DNA from: Zymoseptoria tritici IPO323
Lineage: Eukaryota; Ascomycota; Dothideomycetes; Mycosphaerellales; Mycosphaerellaceae
Length of the DNA: 64,000 nt
Assembly (NCBI RefSeq): GCF_000219625.1
Contig: NC_018206.1
Coordinates: forward strand, 682,001-746,000
Reading direction: 5' to 3'
Part shown: positions 23,601-33,364 of the stretch, piece by piece
Numbering within the stretch: the first letter of the stretch is position 1
Layout of the letters: each line of letters begins with the position of its first letter
Program-made: the position numbers and the translations under genes
The notes under the pieces: generated by a model
Databases searched by the model: none
Told to the model about the DNA's origin: nothing
What the model saw: the letters and a program-made list of their open reading frames with translations, nothing else

Positions 23601-25507
23601 CGTCTGCTGCCCTGCCACGATCCACAAAACAGAGCACGAGAGCTGAAACATCTCGCGGGACTGTATACCGCGCTGTGTGGCGTCAATTGATGAGCCTTTC
23701 AGCAGACCCACATCCAGAAATCTCGAAGAACGCCGGTGCCATCGTCGATAATGTGCTCAATGCGGTCCTCGAGTCTCCGCTAGGTACCCACGCCGAGGCA
23801 ATACTCGACAGCTTACAATCACAGGAGCCGATTGTCGACATTATTCTCCCTGCCACCACACCAACTGCATCGGAAGCACTGACAAAGACGAAGTCCAACG
23901 ACACGCGGCCAGAAACGCCTCCTAGTCCTGCGCCATCTTCGGCTTCAAGACCCGATGGCTATTTTGCCCTTTCGCGCACTGCCAGTGTCGCTGCTGCAAT
24001 GAAGAATCTCATCGGATGGGGTCCGAAAACACCAGGCGAGCCATCATCCCCCGGCTCACCTACGCACACTCGTCGAAATTCCGCAGCCACACCCTACCGA
24101 TCACGACCACTCACGCCATACGACGCTGCACTGCTGCCACCGGACGCTCTTGATAATATTACAGGGCGTCCGCCGCATCAGCCGCCCGCGAACGTCCCTC
24201 CGACACCATTCTTCAAGAGACGCGAGAAGAATACTCTTCCTGATCTGCCGTTGAAATCCGAATTCTTCGAATGGGCCTCCTCCCACTTCCGCGAAGTCCA
24301 GATGCGACCGAATGAAGCCGACGAGCCAGGGTCGAAAGACTACAATGAGCGACTATGGCGACGGAACCGTAACGACAAGATCATTGCCTCAACACAACCA
24401 CTGAAGGAAGCTGCCGGCAGCACACCTTGGGATAAACCTTGCGGCTACTTCGGTATCGGCGCTGCTCCTGTGAAGATGGTCTTCCACCAATTCGAAAACC
24501 ACCTCGTCACCTCCGACGATCGGGACTCCATCGCCGTCTGGGACTGGTCAGCAGAACGTCAACTCCACCGCTTCTCCAATGCCAATCCTCGCGGCTCCCG
24601 TGTGACGGAAGTCCGCTTCATCAACGAAGATGACACAGCCATGCTCATGATCGGATCTTCGGATGGTGTCATCAAGATCTACCGCAATTACGAATCTCCC
24701 GAGCACTGCCACCATGTCGCTTCCTTCCGCGCTCTCTCCGATCTGGTTCCCTCCGACAAAGGCGGATCCGGTCTCGTGTTCGACTGGCAACAAGGCCAAG
24801 GCAAGGCTCTTGTGGCTGGAGATGACCGCGTCGTCCGCGTCTGGGGCGTCGGAACCGAGCTCGCTATCCGCGATATCGGCACAAGGTCTTCTGCATGCAT
24901 CACGTCCCTCACCTCCGACCAAGTCGAAGGCAACATTTTCGTCGCCGGTTTTGGTAATGGTAGCGTCAAAGCTTACGACCAACGCTGCGAAGACAAAGAC
25001 ACCCTCGTCCGCGGCTGGAATGAGCACAAATCGTGGATCGTTGGCGTGCACCTCCAGCGTGGAGGTATGCGCGAGCTCATCTCCGCTGACTCGAGCGGCC
25101 ACATTCGACTCTGGGACTTGCGCTACCCTGGGGCCGTGGCTGCCATCAACCCTCCTGCTTCTCGACAAGAGCCGCGCAGTCTACGAACACTCAGCGTTCA
25201 CGAACATGCGCCTGTGTTTGCAACGGGAGGTAAAGATCATACGATTAGAGTGTACAACACGGATCTCAAACCACTCAGTACGTTTGAGCCGTATATGAGT
25301 TATTTGCGGGTTGGATTGAGCGGTGCGCCGAGGAATGCGCCAATCACGGCGACGGCTTTCCATCCGCACCGTATGATGTTGGCTTGTGGGGCGGTGAATG
25401 ATGGGCATGTGAATTTGTTCAAGTGTGATGTTGAGGCGGAGGAGAGGGGTGTGTTGAGTAGTAATGTTGATGCTGGACAGGGTGTTGTGCAAGAGTGGAG
25501 GGGTTGA
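20693..25507 (+). CDS. kog1: TORC1 subunit Kog1 / Raptor / Mip1 orthologue
   Basis: Substrate-recruiting scaffold of TOR complex 1, which couples nutrient status to growth. A single exon encodes 1604 residues. A disordered N-terminus (about 190 residues) precedes the Raptor N-terminal conserved caspase-like domain, with GWEAQL, FHYNGHGVPKPT near residue 343 and VWDCSAAGGIIQGF near residue 388. As in other Raptors this fold is not expected to be an active protease. A HEAT/armadillo region follows (roughly 600-1000), for example FSLLCLSHMVRDCSPV and DPVAEVRVACLNAL. A disordered Ser/Pro linker comes next, then a C-terminal WD40 propeller from about 1250 (WDWSAERQ, VRVWGVG, IRLWDLRYPG). Length and order match fungal Kog1. 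The gene is intronless and diverges from the polarity gene. Confidence 0.97.
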   Translation: MSPSSPHEIAESTPQNKVLLAPILSSLGSGMADPHGHQHDERRQRRQYYNHPTLHARGRPHALDSGRTRTMTRAASSGLSPGHGGKSSAERLADVNHMDMRPTKLNNSFGLNGYHSQTAASSPNGHYQDDSGSEEEEQGLQMRTANGSRPTTTRPMLSRATSESASGMRQRPTKEDVRRSGKKKKELNMRHGWEAQLSNEEVTRSLSENFFMYYEERRHETAGNLPPGYDPASVLTEWRMKDRLKTVSALLAVCLNVGVDPPDVIKTNPCARLECWVDPVPPDSTNQSSNNTNAQIGKNLQSQYENLSLRTRYKVILDPTIEELKKYTTQLRRTAHAERLLFHYNGHGVPKPTQSGEVWCFNRSYTQYIPISLYDLQEWVGAPGLWVWDCSAAGGIIQGFLEAAQKHNLSQQEALQKDPNRAQQQAITKWEDCIHLAACRENEVLPTNPDLPADLFTSCLTTPIMMAVRFFILQNPLTSTSGVSLAQARNIPGKVSERRTPLGELNWIFTAITDTIAWNMLPKPLFKKLFRQDLMVAALFRNFLLAQRVMRMYHCHPLSYPAIPNTYDHPLWKSWDLAVEMILSQLPRLIEQQKANDAAVESVPNAPQAPPQQAPPELEYQHSDFFADQLSAFEVYLTSAPSNPGAAGYAKPPEQLPIVLQVLLSQVHRLRALILLSKFLDLGPWAVSLALSIGIFPYVLKLLQSQALELKAPMVFIWSRILAVDSSCQTDLLKDHGFAYFTNILVSTNGIPMGNVAEHRAMCTFIIAIFCKDMNAAKMAVLDSNPEVIDCCLRHLHDMENPLLRQFSLLCLSHMVRDCSPVKDQFLAQNGGSRIADRSHDPVAEVRVACLNALTSFIATGDSADAWVEHGEELLVRRQEEHLIGVVITMGMDGSIMVRRELTVLYSEFVLKYMPRFLTAAWEQLLEEQDKKRGQEQNADDFVAMQAIEGSNDLQMINGTRAAISHNRSASAALPRSTKQSTRAETSRGTVYRAVWRQLMSLSADPHPEISKNAGAIVDNVLNAVLESPLGTHAEAILDSLQSQEPIVDIILPATTPTASEALTKTKSNDTRPETPPSPAPSSASRPDGYFALSRTASVAAAMKNLIGWGPKTPGEPSSPGSPTHTRRNSAATPYRSRPLTPYDAALLPPDALDNITGRPPHQPPANVPPTPFFKRREKNTLPDLPLKSEFFEWASSHFREVQMRPNEADEPGSKDYNERLWRRNRNDKIIASTQPLKEAAGSTPWDKPCGYFGIGAAPVKMVFHQFENHLVTSDDRDSIAVWDWSAERQLHRFSNANPRGSRVTEVRFINEDDTAMLMIGSSDGVIKIYRNYESPEHCHHVASFRALSDLVPSDKGGSGLVFDWQQGQGKALVAGDDRVVRVWGVGTELAIRDIGTRSSACITSLTSDQVEGNIFVAGFGNGSVKAYDQRCEDKDTLVRGWNEHKSWIVGVHLQRGGMRELISADSSGHIRLWDLRYPGAVAAINPPASRQEPRSLRTLSVHEHAPVFATGGKDHTIRVYNTDLKPLSTFEPYMSYLRVGLSGAPRNAPITATAFHPHRMMLACGAVNDGHVNLFKCDVEAEERGVLSSNVDAGQGVVQEWRG

Positions 25508-26233
25508 TTGTTGTATTGGAAGTGCTACACTGCTAGAGGGCATTATCAAGAAGAGATTGGGTGCGGGACTGCATGGACGGGCGTTGATACTGCTTTGTGT
25601 GGGGGATGGAAGCGCGAGTGTCCGTTTGGCCGGCGCTCTCGGCGATTGTGGCTGGTCTGTACTAATGAGTGTGTGATAGATTGCTGCCAATGCATTGACG
25701 ATCAGGTACATATGTATATGAACACACGGTACGGTATGTTCCAGCAATAGACGCACACGCTCGCGGCAACCTCTCCCGACGATGGCACTCGTCTCGGAAG
25801 ATGGCACTGCATCCGCAAGCGATCGATCAATGCATCAAAGTAATACATCAATGCCGCAACGGTGACTGGCTCGCACACAAAGCCGAGAGAGGAACAATGG
25901 CTAGCAGCGGGCTTGGCATTTCTCGCTGGATTTCTACTGGCTGAAGCTGTCCGTTCGACTTCACGTTCAAACAACATCTGCAACAGGCGCGGGTCAAGGC
26001 AAGAGAATCCGACGGCGGCGGTCAGGTACCTTATATGCTGTGCTCATCTCGCCCCTCTCCGCATTGGCCTTGGACAGCTCTTGAGCCGAGATGATGACAC
26101 AGCTCTCTCCTCACGTGTCGCGGCTTACCGCACAACAAAGCATTCCATAAAGTCATCGAGGTTCGCATCGACGGTATAGTCTCTTTCTTCTCTTGCCCTT
26201 CTCCCTGCTCGCTTCTCCTCTTGAGTCATCACC
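25508..26233. other. Intergenic region upstream of second P450
   Basis: Some 0.7 kb between the Kog1 stop and the P450 start. Pyrimidine-rich just before the P450 ATG (26170-26230), as in many fungal promoters. No other gene seen. Confidence 0.5.
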
Positions 26234-27841
26234 ATGTCTCTTCAATACCTGGCAAGCAAGCTTTCCTTCAATCTGCTGGCCCTTCTGCCCGTTGGACTTG
26301 CCATCTATACATTCGGCCTTGCAGTCTACCGCATCTGGTTCCATCCTCTCGCGAAGTATCCTGGACCACTTCTCGCGAAGATTACCGACCTCCACAGCAC
26401 ATATCATGCCCTCAACGGCGACCGACATCTGGAGTTCTGGCGAAACCATGAACAATATGGACCAGTCTATCGATTTGGCCCGAATTCCGTTTCTTTCAAC
26501 TCGAACACAGCATTGAAGGAGATTTACGGCTTTAAGGCCAATGTCCAGAAGGCCGAATTCTACCAGGCGTTCTGGGCATCGAAGGACGCATTTTCCACGC
26601 ACTCTTCAATCGACAAGGCTGTCCACGCCAGGAAGCGACGAGTGTTGAGCCAAGCTTTCTCCGACGGAGCGATAAAGTCCATGGAGAATCACATCCTCGC
26701 CCACATTCGACAATTCTGCGCAAACCTCGCTGGAAACGCCGAATCCTCCACGCATCCGCGGTATTCCGATTCTGTGGCTTCCACCAAGGCTTTCGGACCA
26801 ACCGTTGATATCACCGACCAATCCAATTACCTCGCTTTTGACATCATGGGCGACCTCTGCTTCGGCAAATCTTTCAACATGCTTACGCATCCTGACAACC
26901 GCTTTCCGATCGATCTGATCGCGTCCGCTTCTCACCGACATCTCATTTGCGGCACATATCTACCCATCCACACGTACCACCTGGACAAGCTCCTCTTCCG
27001 CAAGATTGCAGCCGGTCGAGCCAGGTACATGCAGTACTCCAAAGCGCAAGCCGGTGAGCGAATGAAGATGGGCATGGACGTCCATCGTAAGGACTTCTTC
27101 TACCATCTGTTGAGCGCCAAGGATCCCGAGACCGGGAGAGGATTTGCTCCGGCAGAGTTGTGGGGAGAGAGCAACCTGCTCATCATCGCTGGCAGCGACA
27201 CGACTTCCACGGCGATTGCAGCTACCATCTTCTACCTCGTTCACAATGCCGAGAAGCTTGCGAGGCTCACCTCTGAGATCCGCGCCGCCTTTGACGATGT
27301 CGAAGAGATCCGCTTCGGCCAGAAACTCTCTTCTCTTCCTTACGTCCGCGCTTGCATCGACGAAGCAATGCGCCTTTCACCTTCCGTCGGCGGTCTTCTA
27401 CCGCGAGAAGTCCTCACCGGAGGAATTGAGATCGATGGCGAGCAGATCCCAGCTGGCACAGTGGTTGGCGTGCCATCATACACCGTGCAGCACAACGAGG
27501 CCTATTTTCCCTCACCATGGGAATTCCGACCAGAGAGATGGGTCGCTGGATCCGAGAAAGGCGTTACCATCGACTCGGTCGCGAGGGCCCAGAGCGCCTT
27601 CATTCCGTTCAGCGTCGGTCCAAGAGGTTGCATCGGAAAGGGAATGGCGTACGCAGAAATGACTACGACGATTGCGAGAATGGTGTGGCTTTACGATTTG
27701 CGCTTGACGCCGGGAAGTACGCTGGGGAAAGGCGACCCGAGGTTTGCGTATGGGAGGCAGAGGGCGGCGGAGTTCCAGTTGAAGGATTCGTTTACGAGTA
27801 TCAAGGAAGGGCCGGAGGTGCAATTCAGAGCGAGGTCGTAG
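26234..27841 (+). CDS. Cytochrome P450 monooxygenase
   Basis: Intronless gene for a 535-residue ER-anchored P450. The N-terminal anchor (LLALLPVGLAIYTFGLAVYRI) is followed by the FHPLAKYPGP hinge typical of fungal P450s. The I-helix AGSDTTSTA carries the oxygen-activating Thr, the K-helix ExxR is in DEAMRLSP, RPERW follows, and the haem loop reads FSVGPRGCIGKGMAY with the Cys ligand in place. Lys after CIG is common in fungal families of this kind. It resembles fungal benzoate-hydroxylase-like or trichothecene-type P450s at the level of the N-terminal hinge, but no family number can be given by eye. It is separated from the PKS region by two housekeeping genes, so it may be unrelated to that cluster. 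Confidence 0.94.
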   Translation: MSLQYLASKLSFNLLALLPVGLAIYTFGLAVYRIWFHPLAKYPGPLLAKITDLHSTYHALNGDRHLEFWRNHEQYGPVYRFGPNSVSFNSNTALKEIYGFKANVQKAEFYQAFWASKDAFSTHSSIDKAVHARKRRVLSQAFSDGAIKSMENHILAHIRQFCANLAGNAESSTHPRYSDSVASTKAFGPTVDITDQSNYLAFDIMGDLCFGKSFNMLTHPDNRFPIDLIASASHRHLICGTYLPIHTYHLDKLLFRKIAAGRARYMQYSKAQAGERMKMGMDVHRKDFFYHLLSAKDPETGRGFAPAELWGESNLLIIAGSDTTSTAIAATIFYLVHNAEKLARLTSEIRAAFDDVEEIRFGQKLSSLPYVRACIDEAMRLSPSVGGLLPREVLTGGIEIDGEQIPAGTVVGVPSYTVQHNEAYFPSPWEFRPERWVAGSEKGVTIDSVARAQSAFIPFSVGPRGCIGKGMAYAEMTTTIARMVWLYDLRLTPGSTLGKGDPRFAYGRQRAAEFQLKDSFTSIKEGPEVQFRARS

Positions 27842-28057
27842 AATGCTGGTTAGCTTGCGGATCGAAACACTTCATCGAATCGCCAAGAAAGCCGCTAATC
27901 TTCTGGCAGCTTTGACTTGGTCCCACAGGTTGACCATCCCATAGCATGCCGGTCGGCCTCCTCGCGCTTAGTACCTCCGTATGAGTCTGAGATGGTGTCT
28001 TTACCAGAGTCCCTTCCCATCATCATGATGCTCGATACTATGGCGCAGTATCGCTTC

Positions 28058-28934
28058 TCATGGTGGACCGCATTCTTCGCCTCGTTTGTCATCGTGATAG
28101 TAACAGGCGTTGACCAAAATCGGGTCACAATCCGTCATAGACCTTCCTCGCAAGTCCGTCATGCGCTTGCAATAAGAGCAGAGAAAGTCCTTACACTGCT
28201 GATCCATCCACACATGACTGTCATTGTGCGGAAGAATCAAGATAGCTCGCAACTGTATCGATGATCAAGCGTTGTAGTCCACAATCCTGTGCGGTCTCTT
28301 TCCAGACCAGGGTGACATGCTCCATCATCACTGAGCGATACCCGTTGCCGAAATGTTCCCATATCTGATCGACGACCAAGTTTTTGAGAGCATCATCGAG
28401 AAGGTACTGCGCAGCAAGATATACTTCAATAAGTCGCCGGTAGACCATATCGTCGTTCGCTCTGTCGGGCTCGGTGCTTCGCGCGATTTCAATGTCGAGC
28501 TGATAGTGGTACACCCACGTCAGGTAGGCGTCCAGAATATGTTGCTCAATAGTCGGTAGCTCGATGATTCTGTTCTGACCCTCTTTCCAATTCTTCGAGC
28601 AAGCTGCCTCGAAGTATGGAGACTTGGCGCAGATGGCTGGTACGCCGTCGATGGCGCTTTTGTTGGCCCAGCTAATATCGTGATGCAGTCGGTGAAGTTA
28701 CGTATGCTTCCAAGGTCAGCTCTAGGTACGAGTGATGATAATAACGTCTGTGCTTTACTTCATGTGCGTCGACGCTGGCCCCTCTTCAGCGATTAGCGAG
28801 ATTGCACGCCTGGCTTCTCGTTAGTGGGCGCTCCAAAGGGGGTTGGAGAGACATGGAAGTTTGACATACTTGGACGGCACTAGCTCCTTCTGGCTGGCTC
28901 TAGCGGCAGTATTTGTAATCGATGGTTGATCCAT
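28058..28934 (-). pseudogene. BTB/POZ protein, copy 1 of tandem array, frameshifted
   Basis: Most distal member of five tandem BTB paralogues. Exon 1 (28934-28870) encodes MDQPSITNT...VPSK and is exactly as long as exon 1 of copy 2. Exon 2 (28809-28759) and exon 3 (from 28706, CITILAGPTK) are joined by plausible 60- and 52-nt introns. The reading frame then breaks between about 28655 and 28635: the continuation ICAKSPYFEAACSKNW lies in another frame. It breaks again near 28250, where the C-terminal part (VWMDQQCKDFL ... CYYHDDKRGEEC) lies in a third register. Between the breaks the alpha-helical block EVYLAAQYLLDDALKNLVV and CGLQRLIID match its paralogues. Two independent shifts suggest a decaying copy, although sequencing errors are not excluded. 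Confidence 0.75.
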
Positions 28935-29917
28935 GATGGTATGATGATCCGATGTCAGGTACTGTGGGCCTAGGACTTCCGAAATTCGCTGCGGCGCACT
29001 TGCGCAGTAATTGGAGGATGTCGGGGTTTCAAGCTTGAATTTGAGTCGAACGAGATCATAGACTCGTTTGATGGTGTGGATACGTCTTGGCGCAAAACTT
29101 TCGGGTGGTTTCCGCCCTTCTGCGCCGGGAAAGTGGCGCCCTGAAATCAATTGCAGCGCCGACGGGACGTGGACACTACAGAGCCAACTCTTTCGTTACG
29201 ACTCGCGACGTATAGGAAAGTTCAAGGCAATACAAAGTATCTTTCCGTGTCGTTCTGATCTAAGTTTACACTAAGATCTCTCCGCTCCTTCCAGATTGGG
29301 CAAGTCGAAAGCCGCATGATGCATCTTCAATACTCAGTGCCTGCCACCATACACCTCAGAATTGTATTCTTCAGTCGAACAAAGACGGTGATCCTTACCA
29401 GTCTGCTTCAAATGCGCTGATTCGTGCCCGACCTTGCTCGAACCGATATCAGCAAGCTTCGCATGCAAACAGACGGGATGAAGAGGTCGAAGTGAGCATG
29501 ACCTAGGCCTGGCAGTCTATTCAATCAGGGTCAGTCGTGCGCTACCCTCATAGGTCCTCCAAAGTCCTCGCACTTGCGCCTGAAACTGTAAGTCTTCTGA
29601 AAAAAAATTGCTTCTACGACTTTTGCGCTTAATCAGGGCCGGACAACGTCAAAAAGCACTTCCCTTCCATGGCAGATTCGTTTCCCCTCCACCGGGTGCG
29701 CAGCTTGTACTTCGCACGTCTGTGTCCTCGTCGATTCCTCCGTGGCTTTGTGCTTGCTCCGAGAGCTCTCCTCTGCCCGCAGTCCCATGAATCAACTAGC
29801 TGTCGTGCCATGATCCAGGATCAAACGCATATCTCCTCCATCTACTCTTTTAGTATTCTTCCGTTGATTGCTGGCGCGTTGCAGGATTTTCGCACTTGCG
29901 AATGATGCTACAAGCCT
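28935..29917. other. Intergenic region between BTB copies 1 and 2
   Basis: About 1 kb without a supported gene. It should contain the promoter of copy 1 and the 3' UTR of copy 2. An A-homopolymer lies near 29601. No repeat shared with the other BTB intergenic gaps was noticed by eye. Confidence 0.45.
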
Positions 29918-30757
29918 TCATTCCGGTGTTGCTCGTGGCTCGCACTTTTCGCCCTCCTTGTGGTCATGATAGTAGCACTTGTCGACTTTCCTCGGATCGA
30001 AAGCATCCGTCGATTTGCCCCTCGCGAGCAAGGCCCGCGCCGCCACAGCGCAGACAAAGTCTGGGCACTGTTTCTGAAGCCAAATCGGCACGGACTCATC
30101 TGCCAACCAGGTCAAAGTGGTGTCGACCATGAGTCTCTGCAGGCCACAGTCCTCGGAACTAGTCTCCCAGACATGCTCGATGTTCCCAGTCATGTGTAAA
30201 CCTTGGCTCTTCTTGGTGATGGCTCGGAGAGACTCAATGGTTCGAATCTTCAGAGCATCATCGAGGAAGTACTGCGCCGCCAGATAAAGCTCAACATGCT
30301 CGCGGTACACGGCGTTGTTGTGCCAATAAAGATGTGTGCCGACTTGCTTGGTCCAATCGGATGCTGGGGTTGTTTTGATACAAAGTTGGTCCTTGTAAAT
30401 CCACTGAATGTATTGTTCCATCACTTCAGGCTCGATGCTTGCAACTTTCACGACTCGATCTCGTCCTTCTTTCCAGTTTTCCGAGCAGGCCGATGCGAAG
30501 AACGGGGATTTGGCAGAAGCTTCATCCTCGTGGACAATGAAAGGCTGTTCTTTGACGCCCGCCAGGACGGTGATTGTTGCGACGTATTTGAACCGCTTTG
30601 ATGGCGGCTCATCTGTGGCGGTCGGAGATAATGCGCGTCTGATGAGATGTTAACATTGGCTCTGGAAGAGTCACTTGAAAGGTATGCCATACTTGGAAGG
30701 TACTGTGGGCGAAGGGTCGCTTCCAGGAGCAGAGTTGGACGGCGAAGGTGAAGTCAT
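29918..30757 (-). CDS. BTB/POZ domain protein, copy 2 of tandem array
   Basis: Proposed exons are 30757-30693 and 30638-29918 with a 54-nt GTATGG...CAG intron, giving 261 residues. The short N-terminus (MTSPSPSNSAPGSD) is disordered. The BTB core follows: TITVLAGVKEQPFIVHEDEASAKSPFFASAC, of which the part FIVHED...SAKSPFF is the canonical BTB dimer region. It is followed by NWKEGRDRVVKV, a helical block (EHVELYLAAQYFLDDALKI), then EDCGLQRLMVD. It ends with CPDFVCAVAARALLARG and the motif CYYHDHKEGEKC. Fungal BTB-only proteins of this size are usually of unknown function; adaptor roles with cullin-3 or as self-assembling scaffolds are known for the fold. It lacks the second intron present at the BTB boundary in its paralogues. 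Confidence 0.85.
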
Positions 30758-31786
30758 ATCTGTATGCTGAATTGCAGTAAGGGCGGTGGGAGTTCCTTGT
30801 CGAGAGTCTGCTGTAGTGCGGCTGCAATGTATCTGTAAGATGGTTTGAGAACGGATTGTGATGCCGTTGGAAGATGTGAGATGTTGGGAACGGAGCAGAG
30901 CAAGTGAAGTGAAAATGGGTGGAGAAGGCACGCGCGATGTAAAGCGGCGCTGCCGTGAAGTAAGTAAGGTGGCAGTTTGGCCTAGGTCAAGGTCTTGCCT
31001 TCGGTCTGACGTAGTCGACAGGCGAATTGGGAAAGATCTTGCTGAAGATCAAGCATTGGTGTTTTGGTAAGAAAGAAAAGTTGTCGCAAGGATTCCTGAA
31101 GTCAGGTACCCGGCTTGGATCATTTCGAGTTCTTACTTACCCAGATGCTGTCCGCTAGCTCTTATGCTTGACGTCGATTGGCATAGGACTAGTCACGAGA
31201 TTCTGCCAAATTGTAAACAAACCTGTCTCTCGATAAGGCGCAAACAAGCCTGGGCGTGAGGCTGTCTTCAGACGCACTCGAACCCAGGGCTTTTGCGTTC
31301 ACCGAAGTAGACCCCATCCATCCACACTGAGACTGCGGGCAGACAGTAGTCTCTAGGACTTTCAAAACAACATCGACATTGGCAAAAAGAATCATTTCTC
31401 GTCATGCCCAAAGAAAGAGCAAAAGAAACTCTTAGAGCCAAGAAACCCTGATCCAGATCGTTATATTATTACGAGCACTGTCCCTTACGGCATAGGCCAA
31501 ATGGCTGGATTTGCTTGATTGGACGGAGGGGCAATTTTGTAAAATATATGTCTGACTGCGTCTTCCGAAGTTCTGCCGTTGCTCCTTCCGTTTTGGGACT
31601 AATACTTTCACATTCGACCAATTCCATTTGAGCACAACGAACTTGTGCCCGATACTCAATAAAGCTCAAACAATGTCATCATGTGTGGCAGCTGAAGTGC
31701 GGAACACCCTCTCGCAAGGAATTCTTGCATTCCCAAAGCCCCCTGATCATAGCTTCGAAGCACTGCAGACGTGCGTGCATTCACCC
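30758..31786. other. Intergenic region between BTB copies 2 and 3
   Basis: About 1 kb. Short frames only. A B-box-like stretch near 31276-31289 was examined as a tRNA and rejected because the T-stem does not pair. Confidence 0.45.
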
Positions 31787-32762
31787 TCAAGATCTTGGGA
31801 TCGCCGCGTGCAACTGATACATGGCCAAATCTTGCCAGAATGCAGCAATTTCCGCACTTTTGAGCAGTGGATCAGCAAGCGTAGCGTATGAAGTTCGAAA
31901 GTTGATGCTCGAAAGGATGAAACGCTGCATAGCACAACTGCGCTCGGCATTGTGCCAAGCATAGTGGATTGATTCCGCAGACAGCCCCCAGGTCCAATGT
32001 CGCATCAGGGATTTCAATTCTTCAAGGATATGCTTCTCGAAACGCGCATCGAGAAGCGATGTTGCAGCCGCCCAGAGTTGGAGATATGTGTGAGTTCGCG
32101 CACTATGCACGCAGTGTCTCCGACAGTGATCACCGTGATTTGCGACATATGTCCGGGTACCGTCCTTCCCCAGCGCGATTTTGGCCGTGGCGGTGTAGCT
32201 CCAGTCGGCGTAGATTTCGAAGATGTGCGCTGGGATCTTTGGGAGATCGACGATCCGATTGGCGCCATCTTCACAGCCTTTGGCGGCGGTTGACTGAGAC
32301 TTGAAGTATGGTGACGAGTTGTTGATGACATCTTCGTGAATGATGAAAGATTTCTTGAGAGATCCTTGTCCAGCGATCACCGTGACCATCTTGCTGTAGT
32401 TGATGCTGTACGTGTTAGCATTGGAGCATGAGAAGCAGTTGATCATGTACGTACGATGCGGGCAAGAGTGGTTGCACTTCTATTTTTGGTTCGGCAGGTG
32501 GCATGTGAGGCGTTGACCGATCGCCCTCTTTACCTCCGGCGGGTGCTGGAGTCGCTCTAGCTCTAGCTTCTCTCAGCTCTGGGGAAGGGGTCGCTCTAGC
32601 TCTAGCTTCTCTCATCTCTGGGGAAGCGGTACCGCGACGTATCCGTTCTAAAAAGTGTCTCTTCCGTCTCTGAATGACGGGGTGCTCGGCTGGCAATGGA
32701 GCAATTCCAGCATTTGGAGCAATTGGAGCCGGGAATGGGCGAAGAGGATCGTGCCAATCCAT
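31787..32762 (-). CDS. BTB/POZ domain protein, copy 3 of tandem array (divergent)
   Basis: Proposed exons are 32762-32455 and 32405-31787 (49-nt intron, phase 2), giving 308 residues. Exon 1 encodes a disordered, Pro/Ala/Arg-rich N-terminus containing two copies of a 13-residue unit (SPELREARARATP, the other with Met for Leu), encoded by a 39-bp tandem repeat. The BTB core in exon 2 starts MVTVIAGQGSLKKSFIIHED and continues NNSSPYFKS. After it, IPAHIFEIYADWSY and CAMQRFILSS match positions in its paralogues. It lacks the AAQYLLDDA consensus (AAATSLLDARFEKHI here) and ends without the Cys/His C-terminal motif. This is the most divergent of the intact copies. Confidence 0.78.
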
Positions 32763-33364
32763 GTCGAGATTACAACACTGCAAGTATTGTGGCGGCTGTT
32801 GTGGCGGCTGTGGACCGCCAGGAGCCTATATGCAATGTTCGTGTTTGCTGGGCTGTGCTAAGACGTTGCGCAAACATGGGTGTTGCTGGAAGAGGTGAAA
32901 TGGATGAAGCGCGAAACAAATGTGTTGGCCAGACGGAGCAATCAAGAACGAAGAAGAACATCCCGACGCCAGTCATTTGTACGTGAAAAGTGGATACCCC
33001 TGGAGTGTCTGTTAATTCCTCAAGCTTCTCCTTTCAATCATCATTTCTCCTCTCAGTCATCATGACATTGTGCGTATCGGGAAATGCCCATGTTTAAGGT
33101 AGAACTATGTTTCATTGCATATCGATGTTATCGACTACTATCTTAAACCTGTCTCATTGCTTGCCGACCGAATGTCATACAAGAGGGCTTTTGGTCAAGC
33201 AGACCCCAGCACTGCAGGTTATCTTGCGCTGAGATAGGTGTTCGATGCTTTCTCTTATCCATCGAAAAGAGAAAACGGAAAGTTCCAGATACGAACCACC
33301 GAGTCGAGGCGTACGCTATCCATGTCTCCAGCAAAGGTGTTCGATCGCTCCGCTGCTGTGTCCT
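32763..33364. other. Intergenic region between BTB copies 3 and 4
   Basis: About 0.6 kb with no supported gene; expected to hold the copy-3 promoter and the copy-4 3' end. Confidence 0.45.

Noticed and set aside
27601..27660. Lys in place of Arg after the haem-ligand Cys region of the second P450
   Set aside because: GCIGK is common in fungal P450 families and is not evidence of inactivation.
31241..31330. B-box-like sequence on the minus strand suggesting a tRNA
   Set aside because: The T-arm does not pair and no matching A-box, anticodon arm or acceptor stem could be built.
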